From the NCBI RefSeq assembly GCF_000613445.1, contig NZ_BAIZ01000007.1, positions 1-64,000 of the forward strand: a stretch of DNA of 64,000 bases, written 5' to 3'. The DNA is from Hoylesella shahii DSM 15611 = JCM 12083. GTDB lineage: Bacteria > Bacteroidota > Bacteroidia > Bacteroidales > Bacteroidaceae. The number at the start of each line of letters is the position of its first letter. The first letter of the stretch is position 1. The position numbers and the translations under genes were made by a program. The notes beneath the pieces are model-generated. The model was not told the origin of the DNA and did no database searches. It saw only the letters and a list, made by a program, of their open reading frames with translations. This document shows positions 36,445 through 44,722 of this stretch, in pieces.

Positions 36445-36873
36445 ATGAAATCAAGAAGATTAGAAAAAGTAAATTTAGCTCGCCATATCATCATGGCCTA
36501 CCCTTTCGCCACATGCCTAATCGTGGGGATATGGGTGGTTTGTTTGATGCCAGTTCCCGAAACACCATTGGCCAACATCTCACTTTTCGACAAGTGGGTG
36601 CACATGGCACTCTATGCCTTTTTAAGCATTACGCTGTGGGCTGAGTATCTTCGGCGGCACAAAGAACTAAACAAAAAGCACCTTCTCATCGGTGTTTTCA
36701 TGGCACCATTGCTCATGGGCGGACTCATTGAGTTGGCTCAAGCCACATGCACAGGCGGCACCCGCAGTGGCGATTGGCTAGATTTTGCAGCCAACAGCAT
36801 AGGCGTTGTAGTGGGAAACGTTATCGGTATGCTTCTGGCAAAGTGTTTCGCCAAAGGCAAAAAGGGAAAGTAA
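36445..36873 (+). CDS. VanZ-like membrane protein, 142 aa
   Basis: Four hydrophobic segments with the VanZ-family landmarks: CLMPVPETPL near residue 33, FDKWVHMALYAFLSITLW, and GGLIELAQ...RSGDWLDFAANSIGVVVG (conserved E, D and N). VanZ-like proteins are widespread in Bacteroidota and most have no link to glycopeptide resistance. The 3' end overlaps the convergent CYTH gene by 53 nt. Confidence 0.88.
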   Translation: MKSRRLEKVNLARHIIMAYPFATCLIVGIWVVCLMPVPETPLANISLFDKWVHMALYAFLSITLWAEYLRRHKELNKKHLLIGVFMAPLLMGGLIELAQATCTGGTRSGDWLDFAANSIGVVVGNVIGMLLAKCFAKGKKGK

Positions 36874-37321
36874 GCAGATTGGAATTGTAAAAACGGCGGT
36901 CGCCTGTTACCTCTGGTCCGATGAAATGGGGTTTTTCAAAGGCTTCGTCTTTACTTCCAAGCTCTACTTCGGCCAACAATAAGCCTTCGTTATCGCCATA
37001 AAACTCGTCGATTTCGAATGTATGCGCCCCACTTTTAACCAGATAGCGACGCTTATCCACCACACCGCCACGGCAGAGTAGCAACAGTTGGTCGGCCTCT
37101 TGTGTAGGAATTTCGGTTTCGAACTCATAACGAGAAAGCCCCCCATCCACCGAACGCCCTTTAATGGTGAGGTAAGCACGGTCGTCGCGCTTACGAATAC
37201 GCACCGTTGCGCCCTCGCAAGGGATGTATCCCTGCACAATATGACTGCTTGCGAAAGCCTCTTTGCGATAGGCATCGCCTTTTTCAACCAAGAACTTACG
37301 TTCTATCTCTTGTCCGCTCAT
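36821..37321 (-). CDS. CYTH domain protein (triphosphate-tunnel metalloenzyme), 166 aa
   Basis: Starts MSGQEIERKFLVEK, the ExExK motif of CYTH enzymes, followed by basic/acidic strands (VRIRKRDDRAYLTIKG, YEFETEI, RRYLV, FEIDEFYGDNEGLLLAEVEL) that line the triphosphate tunnel. The likely activity is inorganic triphosphatase or a related phosphohydrolase. The last 15-18 residues run into the 3' end of the convergent VanZ-like gene. The family usually ends soon after the RFYNSNLL segment, so the tail may be an extension by read-through of a lost stop. Confidence 0.88.
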   Translation of the reverse strand: MSGQEIERKFLVEKGDAYRKEAFASSHIVQGYIPCEGATVRIRKRDDRAYLTIKGRSVDGGLSRYEFETEIPTQEADQLLLLCRGGVVDKRRYLVKSGAHTFEIDEFYGDNEGLLLAEVELGSKDEAFEKPHFIGPEVTGDRRFYNSNLLTFPFCLWRNTLPEAYR

Positions 37322-37417
37322 GTGTGTAGCACGTGTTGTTGGCGGTCTTCACCCTGATTGAAGCAATGCATTAAAGCGCCACTTTCAAGCAAAGTGAAGA
37401 CCAAAATGTACGAAAAC

Positions 37418-37555
37418 TTACGAATTCATCGCCCAAATTAGGAGGCACAGGGCCACTAGACCCAATACACCCACTAACCAGAGCATAACTTGTTTGGCTT
37501 GTTTCTCTTGGCGCGCTTCACGCTTTGCGCGGCGCATTTTGCTTTTCTCACTCAT
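37418..37555 (-). CDS. Small single-pass membrane protein, 45 aa
   Basis: Short frame from ATG 37555 to TAA 37418: a highly basic head MSEKSKMRRAKREARQEKQ and one hydrophobic segment (MLWLVGVLGLVALCLLIWAM) ending MNS. The basic head plus single helix is a plausible small inner-membrane protein. It lies about 100 nt upstream of the CYTH gene on the same strand. Support is composition only. Confidence 0.5.
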   Translation of the reverse strand: MSEKSKMRRAKREARQEKQAKQVMLWLVGVLGLVALCLLIWAMNS

Positions 37556-37951
37556 AGACTTTTAGTTTTTAGGCTCGCTTTAGGGTAGTTCGGCTTTCGG
37601 CATGAGTGGTTTTTAGAGTTGTCTTAACGTTTTTGGTTATTCGTTTTCTAGTCAAAAGCAATGGCGTAAGCGCTTACTTTATGGCCAATAGCCGTGGTTT
37701 AAGACTTTACACATGCCTCAAAAGGATGCTCTAGTTGCGAGCGACATTATTAATTAGGTGTTGTATAGATACATCAGTTTGCAAGAAGAGAAGTCAACAG
37801 GGCCTGCGATGTGTGGTAGAAGACAAAAAAGCCAACTTGCGTTATCGCATTTAGGCTCTTGAAGGCCAATCTATGGCCAAGGATTTCACCCATTTAAGCC
37901 ATCCAAAGACTAAAAACTAACCCTTACAAATTGGCCTTAAACAGAGCCATT
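37556..37951. other. Non-coding gap downstream of prfB
   Basis: No gene or clear terminator seen between the prfB stop and the small membrane protein. Mixed composition, no repeats recognised. Confidence 0.45.
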
Positions 37952-39069
37952 TTACTCTTCGGTTACGGGGAACTCCATCAAATAAGCCTTGATAAAATCG
38001 TCAATCTTACCATCCATCACGCCATCCACATCACTCGTTTGATAGTTAGTGCGATGGTCTTTCACACGACGGTCGTCGAAAACATAGCTTCTAATTTGGC
38101 TTCCCCATTCAATTTTCTTCTTTCCAGCTTCAATTTTGGCCTGAGCCTCCAAGCGTTTCTTCATGGCTCGGTCGTAAAGTTGCGACTTAAGCAAGCGCAT
38201 AGCATTGTTACGGTTTTCCAATTGCTTGCGGCTTTCGGTGTTTTCGATAAGGATTTCCTCCTCCTCACCAGTGTCGGGATCGGTGTATTGATAGCGCAAA
38301 CGCACGCCAGTTTCCACCTTATTAACGTTCTGTCCACCGGCTCCACCACTTCTAAAGAGATCCCACGACACCTTAGCAGGGTCTACATACACCTCAATCG
38401 TATCGTCAACGAGTGGGGAAACAAACACCGAGGCAAAGCTAGTCATACGCTTTCCCTGCGCATTATAGGGCGAAACGCGCACTAATCGGTGCACGCCATT
38501 TTCGCTTTTAAGATAGCCATAAGCATAATCACCACCTTCAATCTCCATGGTTACACTCTTTATTCCGGCCTCATCGCCTCTTGTATGTTGCTTATCGTAA
38601 CCTTATGTCCATGAGCTTCGGCCCATCTCATGTACATACGCATGAGCATTTGCGCCCAATCTTGACTCTCGGTACCACCCGCACCCGAGTTAATCTTCAG
38701 TACACAGTCCATTGGGTCTTCCTTTTGGCGCAGCATATTCATGAGTTCGAGGTTTTCGATGGCGGTAATCGCCTTGCGATAATCGTCGTCCACCTCCTCT
38801 TCTGTCACCATATCATCGTGGTAGAAGTCGAAAGCCAACTGCAATTCGTCGGCAGCCTGTCTCACTTCTTTATATCCCACAATCCATTTTTCAATACCTT
38901 TCACCTTTTTCATCTGCTCTTGGGCACGCGCTGGGTCGTCCCAGAAGTCGGGAGCTTGTGTTCTTAGTTCCTCTTCTTCCAGTTCAACGCGCTTTCTGTC
39001 GATGTCCAAATAGCGGTGTAAGGCTTCAGCCCGTTCCAAGACATCTTTGAGTTGGTCTGCTGTAATCAT
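37952..39069 (-). CDS. prfB: Peptide chain release factor 2 (frame broken by one base near 38577)
   Basis: RF2 recognises UGA/UAA and releases the peptide. The N-terminal part (MITADQLKDVLERAEAL...SGAGGTESQDW) ends prematurely as QEAMRPE. The other frame carries VHRLVRVSPYNAQGKRMTSF and the catalytic GGQ loop (SGGAGGQNVNKVETGVRL). One G restored in the GAGG(G)CGATGAGG context at about 38576-38579 gives QEGDEAGIKSVTMEIEGG and a 372-residue protein of normal length. The break is far from the usual N-terminal programmed +1 site and has the wrong sign for it, and no stop-codon slip site is visible. Because RF2 should be essential, this is the strongest sign that single-base gaps here are assembly errors. 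Confidence 0.93.
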
Positions 39070-39246
39070 GCGTTACGATATTGCTTTCGTTCCCTTCACC
39101 TTGTTTTTGCCTTATGCTTGGCAGGTATAAAGTAGACTATGCAAGCCCAAAAGGCCCATTTCATCGTGCTTTATTTGGTGTTGGGAGATTTAATTCGTTG
39201 CTTAATATATAATATAAATAATGTATAGACTAAGGAGCAAAGCTCA

Positions 39247-41052
39247 TCACTCTTCGTACATCTTATCAATTAGCTCTTTATAGTTGGCTAAGATGATGGG
39301 TCTACGCAGTTTTAGGGTATTGGTTAGTTCTCCGTTCTCCATTGTAAAGTGGTGAGGAGGATAGTTATGCGTTTGATTTGCTCGTAAGGAGCCAGCTGTT
39401 GCAGAAGTGTACGAATGCGTTCGAGCATCATTGCATGCACTCGATGGTTGGCACATAGTTCTTCGCGCGAGCTAAAATCAATGCTATGAGCCTTAGCAAA
39501 CTCTTCAAGTAGGCGGAATTCGGGTACAATAAGGCAGAAACAAACTTGCGTTCGTCGGCCACAACCGCCACTTGGTCGATATATTTATCAACCAAAAGCA
39601 GAGCTTCAATCATCTGCGGAGCAATGTATTTGCCGTTAGATGTTTTATAAAGGTCTTTTATACGTTCGGTAAGGAACAGTTCGCCATCCTTCATATAGCC
39701 AGCATCGCCCGTGCGGAAGAAGCCATCTTCGGTGAAAATAGTAGCATTAAGCGACTCGCGTTTGTAATAACCCTTGGTGATTGTTGGCCCTTTGAGCAAC
39801 ACTTCATTGTTTTCTCCAATCTTTAATTGCAGTCCAGGGATAATTCTTCCCACCGAACCAAGGGTGATAGGTTTGTCAAGATGGTCGCACGAAACAGTGG
39901 CAACACTCTCTGTTAAGCCATATCCCACCATGATGTTAAGCCCGATAGCGTGTACGAACTCTTCCACTTCGGGCGACACTCTTGCGCCAGCCGTGGGGAA
40001 GATGTGGGCATTTTCCAATCCCAACTGTTTACGAACCATGCTCAACACGGTGCGATTGAGCAGCTTATATTCTAAACTTAAAGCCATGGGCGGGCGCTTT
40101 CCGCGAGCCAGATATTGCACATTGTGCTTGCGACCCACCTCTAAAGCGCGGTTAAACAGCTTGCGTTGCAAGGGCGACGCGCTGTCCATGCGTTCTTTAA
40201 CGCCTGTGTAAACCTTCTCCCAGAAGCGTGGAACCGAAGCCATACATGTGGGATGAGTTTGTCGCATTGAGGTTTGTATGTCGTGTGGGTTGGTATTAAT
40301 AATGAGTTGTGCACCCACCGAGAGCGACAAGTACGACCAAGCGCGCTCGAAGATATGGGTAAAGGGCAAGAAAGAAATTACTCTATCGGAATCGTTTACA
40401 GGTACACACATGGCATTAGACACAAGTGCGGCATGATATTGACTGTAAGTAATCATCACTCCCTTGCTATCACCCGTTGTTCCACTGGTATAAAGGATAT
40501 TGCAAAGGTCGTCTTCTTTGGCTTCCGACCATAGTTTTTCCACCTCAGATTGACGAGGAAGGTTCTCTCCCAACTTCAAAAAGTCGTCGAAATACAACGT
40601 GTTGGGGTCGTGCGAGCTAATGCGCACATTGCGATCGAACACCACAATGCGTTCTAACGAACTACAAAGGTTCAGCACACGATGCGCCTTATCATATTGT
40701 TCTTGTTCGCCTACGAAGATGAAACGCACCTGCGCATCGTTCACAACGAACTGAATTTGCTGCTCACTGCTAGTGGCATAGAATGGAATTGTTACCGCTC
40801 TAACGCCATAAGCGCCCATATCGGTGTAGAGATATTGCAAACAATTTGCGCAAAAACAGCAATCTTCTCCTGCGGTTTCAAGCCAAGATTGAGCAAAGCA
40901 TTACTCACTTGCTTCACGCGCAACGAGAATTGGTTCCACGAAACGGTTTTCCATTCGTCCCCACCAAAGTGTTTAAACGTTAGTGCGGGTGCGTCTCCAT
41001 ACTTGTGAGCTTGCTCATGAACGAGCAAAGAGAGGTGGCATGTTGTCTGCAT
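39247..41052 (-). CDS. Long-chain acyl-CoA synthetase/AMP-binding protein (three one-base breaks)
   Basis: Activates a fatty acid with ATP and CoA. Three frames together give about 602 residues. The first is an N-terminal part from ATG 41052 (HEQAHKYGDAPALTF...LKPQEKIAVFAQ). The second is the bulk, with LYTSGTTGDSKGVMI (P-loop-like motif), a VGYGLTESVATVS segment, FFRTGDAGYMKDGELFLTERIKDLYKTSNGKYIAPQ and the Ser/Gly-rich motifs. The third is the C-terminal tail (HHFTMENGELTNTLKLRR...YKELIDKMYEE). Junctions lie near 40845, 39526 and 39357, and each needs exactly one added base. All catalytic motifs are intact once joined. It lies 153 nt after the ROK regulator on the same strand; a shared transcript is possible. 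Confidence 0.9.
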
Positions 41053-41205
41053 AATAGCTAAATATTTATTGCAAAGATACGATAAATCTAACAAAACCTA
41101 GCGAGTGGCAGACCTAAAATTGCAACATTTCGACACGTATTACTTCTAATTCTTTTTCTCTTTGGTGAATAGCGCGGCCTTAAACACTCTATGTTTGCCG
41201 ATTTA

Positions 41206-42417
41206 TCAGCTAAAGTGAAACAGACTTTTGCGCGCCAACAGACAAGCACCAGTAACACCTGCCTTGTCTTGAAGTTTGGAAAGCACAATGGCCGAGTCGC
41301 GATTTACCATGTTGAGCGAGTATTTTCGCACTGCGCTTTTTACGGGTTGCAACACCGAATCGCCAGTACGAGCCAACGTTCCACCGATGATAACCATTTC
41401 GGGATTAAGTAAATTGATTAGTCCAGCAAGGTAGCGACCAAGTTTTTGGCCAATTTCTTCAATTAGTTCGATACACAACAAGTCTTCTTTAAGCGTTGCT
41501 TCGATAATATCATCAAGGGTTAACGAAGCCTCATTGTTCATGATTTGTTCGCTCAAAGCCGCCTGTCTACCCTCTTTCACGCATTGCAAAAGGGTGCGAT
41601 GCAGCGCCATTCCCGATATTTCTGTTTCAAGACAACCGCGTTTTCCGCAATGGCAAAGCAGCTCATTATCAAAAGTTGGGAAGTGTCCCAGTTCGCCCGA
41701 GAAACCCGATTTGCCTGTATACAATTCACCATTAAGTATCAGTCCGCATCCAATTCCCCAGCTAAGGTTCACAAAGATAACGTCTTTTTCGCCCTTCACA
41801 ACGCCCTTTGTCATCTCGCCATAGGTCATCGAGCGTGTGTCGTTGTCCACATACACTCTACAACCAATCTTTTCGGCCATCAGTTCCACCAAGGGTCTTT
41901 CATCAAAATTAAATCTACTAAAGCTGTGTCCCATCTCTGGATTAACGCGTCCAGGGATATTTACACCCACTGTTAGTATTCGTTCTTTGGCTATATCCAA
42001 CTGATCAATAAAGTCGGTAACGCAAGCGCACAATTCGTCTAGCCCCTCTTGCGAGTTGCTATACTGATAAGGCACACCCATATCTATCTTCACCAAGTCG
42101 CCTTTAAAGTTCATCAAACCCAGGTTAAGACCATCGTTCATCAGGTCAACACCCACGAAGTAGCCCGATTCGGGAGCCAATCCGTAGATCGCCGGCGAGC
42201 GTCCTTTACCCGTATCCATCTTTCCACAGTTGATGATATACCCATCATCGCACATCTCAGCGATAACTTTGGCAATGGTAGGAACACTCAAATTCAAATC
42301 TTTAGACAACTCGGGAATAGTAGACGAGGTGTTATTCAAATAGTAAGCGATAATGCGTTTATGCGTCATCGCCGATTTAGTTCCTTTTAAAAGGTCGTTT
42401 AATAACATGCGTGCCAT
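41206..42417 (-). CDS. ROK-family transcriptional regulator, 403 aa
   Basis: N-terminal winged helix (about residues 15-75; KRIIAYYLNNTSSTIPELSKDLNLSVPTIAKVI) followed by a ROK sugar-kinase fold: FVGVDLMNDGLNLGLM (phosphate loop), VDNDTRSM, GIGCGLILNGELYTGKSGFSGELGH and the zinc-binding CHCGKRGCLE. NagC/Mlc-type regulators of this architecture sense a sugar or sugar phosphate. A TAAGTTTG -7 box lies about 50 nt upstream and a TTACT-N8-AGTAA dyad just beyond it, a possible autoregulatory site. It may control glycan-use genes, such as the sulfatase/GH genes further along, but nothing here proves that. Confidence 0.9.
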   Translation of the reverse strand: MARMLLNDLLKGTKSAMTHKRIIAYYLNNTSSTIPELSKDLNLSVPTIAKVIAEMCDDGYIINCGKMDTGKGRSPAIYGLAPESGYFVGVDLMNDGLNLGLMNFKGDLVKIDMGVPYQYSNSQEGLDELCACVTDFIDQLDIAKERILTVGVNIPGRVNPEMGHSFSRFNFDERPLVELMAEKIGCRVYVDNDTRSMTYGEMTKGVVKGEKDVIFVNLSWGIGCGLILNGELYTGKSGFSGELGHFPTFDNELLCHCGKRGCLETEISGMALHRTLLQCVKEGRQAALSEQIMNNEASLTLDDIIEATLKEDLLCIELIEEIGQKLGRYLAGLINLLNPEMVIIGGTLARTGDSVLQPVKSAVRKYSLNMVNRDSAIVLSKLQDKAGVTGACLLARKSLFHFS

Positions 42418-42467
42418 ATCAATGTACTATATTTTTGTGAATGTTTGGCATAGGCTGCCACAATTTG

Positions 42468-42475
42468 CAAACTTA
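42468..42475 (-). promoter_or_regulatory. TAAGTTTG -7 box of the ROK gene
   Basis: Exact TAnnTTTG on the minus strand, 51 nt before the ATG at 42417. Confidence 0.55.
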
Positions 42476-42492
42476 CGAAAAATATCCTATAC

Positions 42493-42510
42493 TTACTCGT
42501 AAATTAGTAA
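42493..42510. promoter_or_regulatory. Dyad TTACT-N8-AGTAA between the ROK gene and 42649
   Basis: Perfect 5-bp arms, centred about 25 bp upstream of the ROK -7 box, in the divergent region. A candidate ROK operator by position only. Confidence 0.3.
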
Positions 42511-42603
42511 AAAACTAGGCATCCTATTTGAACTTTATAACAAATATTTTATGAATAAGGGTAAGAACTACCATAAAAGGGCTTAAAATCTGCCTTTTTT
42601 ACG

Positions 42604-42611
42604 TACCTTTG
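42604..42611 (+). promoter_or_regulatory. TACCTTTG -7 box of the 42649 gene
   Basis: Exact TAnnTTTG on the plus strand, 38 nt before the ATG. Confidence 0.6.
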
Positions 42612-42648
42612 CATTTGAAACAGCATTTCAGAATACTGATTTAACACT

Positions 42649-43197
42649 ATGACAAAGATTTTTATCGCGATTGCTTTCGCGTGTATCCTCTCTCTTTCTG
42701 CTCGTGCCAACAACGATGCTGGCATTGAAGGCGTGGCTTTTGGGTCGAACTACGAAACGACGTTGGCTGGCATTCGCAGCACGTTTGGCACACCTATACA
42801 GGCCAATAAGCAACAGATTGTTTATAAAGACATGACGTTTAAAGGGCTGAAATTCGAAAAAGCCATCTTTAAATTCCAAACAGACAGCTTGGGAAATACA
42901 TATTTTAGTGAGGCTCGGTTTACGTCCTCGCCCACCAACAAGCGTGGTGCTCTAAAAGATATCGAGGTGTTGGCTAAGACAATGGATAAAGATTATCCTG
43001 GTGTAACCATCGATTGGGAAGACGAGAGCACTCCTTTTTATAAGGGTGGCATGTCTCCTTTGGGCAATAGTTACCTCTTTACGGTGTGCATCTACCCCGT
43101 AAACAACGGCTATACACGGTGTTGCGCTATGGCCCGCTTCCTTATGTTAAGCGATAAGAAACAAAACATAAACAAACGCGCTGCGTTTACTAACTGA
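42649..43197 (+). CDS. Periplasmic protein of unknown function, 182 aa
   Basis: A signal peptide (IFIAIAFACILSLSARA) is probably cleaved before NNDAG. The mature part begins GIEGVAFGSNYETTLAGIRSTFG, alternates strands and short helices, and contains KDMTFKGLKFEKAIFKFQTDS. This is a common Bacteroidota secreted hypothetical with no assigned role. Single gene with its own -7 box and a strong convergent terminator after it. Confidence 0.78.
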   Translation: MTKIFIAIAFACILSLSARANNDAGIEGVAFGSNYETTLAGIRSTFGTPIQANKQQIVYKDMTFKGLKFEKAIFKFQTDSLGNTYFSEARFTSSPTNKRGALKDIEVLAKTMDKDYPGVTIDWEDESTPFYKGGMSPLGNSYLFTVCIYPVNNGYTRCCAMARFLMLSDKKQNINKRAAFTN

Positions 43198-43204
43198 TAA
43201 ATCC

Positions 43205-43242
43205 ATACGGGATGCAAGCTACACGTACTTGCATCCCCGTAT
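43205..43242. terminator. Strong hairpin between convergent genes
   Basis: ATACGGGATGCAAG / CTTGCATCCCCGTAT arms with a single bulge, 8 nt after the stop of the secreted-protein gene. It probably terminates that gene; the convergent murF transcript would meet it about 100 nt past its stop. Confidence 0.85.
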
Positions 43243-43342
43243 ATGTTTAACCCAATGGTTGATAGGCCGCTTTGCACTTATTTTTGTTTTGTTTGCCCTA
43301 CCTGTCGGCCCATCTTTCGTTTGCTTGTCGCGCCATGCCCAC

Positions 43343-44641
43343 TTAAAGACACTGCGACAGCTTGTCGAGCCTTATGCCATGACTGCCTTTAACCAAGATG
43401 TATCTACTCGGGCATTGATTTTGCAATTGCGCAATCACCTCATCCACATCGTTGAACTTACGAAAAGCACAACGGGTGCGTGCAAATTCGGGGCCAACAA
43501 GCCACACTTCATCGAGCGACAAACGCGAAAGCTGGTCTACAATAGCTTGATGTGCCTCTGCGCTTGCTGCTCCCAGTTCGAGCATATCGCCAAGAATAGC
43601 CATTTTATGGGGCACTTCCATATCATTGAGATTATTCAGAGCCACACTCATACTGGTGGGATTGGCATTGTAGGCATCCATAATGAGTTTGTTATGTGCC
43701 GTCTCTTCTAGTTGCGAACGGTTGTTACTGGGTACATAATTAGCCAAAGCACGATTGGCTTCGTCGGCCGACACCCCTAGATATAGCCCCACACTGATGG
43801 CCGCCAACATGTTAAGCACATTGTAAGCGCCCACAAGATGGGTCTGCACTTCATTCCATTCGCCACCTTCGCGTTGCCATGCAAAGCGCAAGAATGGCGC
43901 AGCCGACACCACCTTACCGCCAACAAAGAGGCCGTCACTGGCTGGTGTGCCATATTTCACCAAGTCTAACCCCTGCACAATACCCATCAAATGGGGATTA
44001 TTGGCGTCTACAAATACCTTTCCGCGTTTGCTTTGGCGCATAAAGTCGTATAGTTCGCCTTTGGTTTTCACCACGCCTTCAAACGAACCGAAGCCTTGCA
44101 GATGGGCCATTCCCACGTTGGTGATAAGCGCCAAGTCGGGTTCTACCAGTTCAACCAGCGCTTTAATGTCGCCTGGATGACTTGCGCCCATCTCTACAAC
44201 GGCCACTTGATGTTCGGGTTTTAGGCGTAAAAGCGTTTTAGGCACACCAATATCGTTGTTAAAATTACCCAAGGTGTAGAGCACATTATACTTTTCGCCA
44301 AGCACGGCGGCCATCAATTCCTTGGTGGTTGTTTTGCCATTCGTGCCTGTTATGCCCACAATACGCGTGCCCAGGGTGCGTCGATGGTGGCGAGCCAACA
44401 GCTGAAAGGCCCGCAACACATCGTCTACCAGAATATAACGCTCGTCGCCTTGCGCACAATATTCGGGTTCGTCTACCACCGCAAAGGCGCAACCTTGCTG
44501 CAAAGCCACAGCAGCGAACTTGTTTCCATTAAACGATGCACCTTTTAAGGCGAAGAAAATACTACCCTCGGGGCAATCACGGCTATCGGTGGTTACCACG
44601 GGATGACTTTCAAAAATTTGATATAACTGTTCTGTTGTCAT
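43343..44641 (-). CDS. murF: UDP-N-acetylmuramoyl-tripeptide--D-Ala-D-Ala ligase
   Basis: Adds D-Ala-D-Ala to the muramyl tripeptide, the last cytoplasmic step of peptidoglycan precursor synthesis. 432 residues from ATG 44641, which gives the usual MTTEQLYQIFESHPVVTTDSR start; the frame extends to 44689 without need. The ATP-binding loop is VGITGTNGKTTTKEL, then LGNFNNDIGVPKTLL, VVEMGASHPGDIKAL and NKLIMDAYNANPTSM (ligase motifs). A stand-alone Bacteroidota murF outside the dcw cluster is normal. Confidence 0.95.
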   Translation of the reverse strand: MTTEQLYQIFESHPVVTTDSRDCPEGSIFFALKGASFNGNKFAAVALQQGCAFAVVDEPEYCAQGDERYILVDDVLRAFQLLARHHRRTLGTRIVGITGTNGKTTTKELMAAVLGEKYNVLYTLGNFNNDIGVPKTLLRLKPEHQVAVVEMGASHPGDIKALVELVEPDLALITNVGMAHLQGFGSFEGVVKTKGELYDFMRQSKRGKVFVDANNPHLMGIVQGLDLVKYGTPASDGLFVGGKVVSAAPFLRFAWQREGGEWNEVQTHLVGAYNVLNMLAAISVGLYLGVSADEANRALANYVPSNNRSQLEETAHNKLIMDAYNANPTSMSVALNNLNDMEVPHKMAILGDMLELGAASAEAHQAIVDQLSRLSLDEVWLVGPEFARTRCAFRKFNDVDEVIAQLQNQCPSRYILVKGSHGIRLDKLSQCL

Positions 44642-44722
44642 GTTTTTTATTGTGTAAGGTGGCAGAATGGCGAATGCCCGTCGCTGCACGTTGTTTTATC
44701 GAATGCACCACTGTGACCGGCA

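Noticed and set aside
36445-36873. VanZ-like gene as glycopeptide resistance
   Set aside because: No other van genes; VanZ-like proteins are common in this phylum with unrelated or unknown roles.
37952-39069. Programmed frameshift in prfB
   Set aside because: The break is in mid-gene, lacks an in-frame UGA with a slip site, and needs an added base rather than a +1 skip; the N-terminus is uninterrupted.
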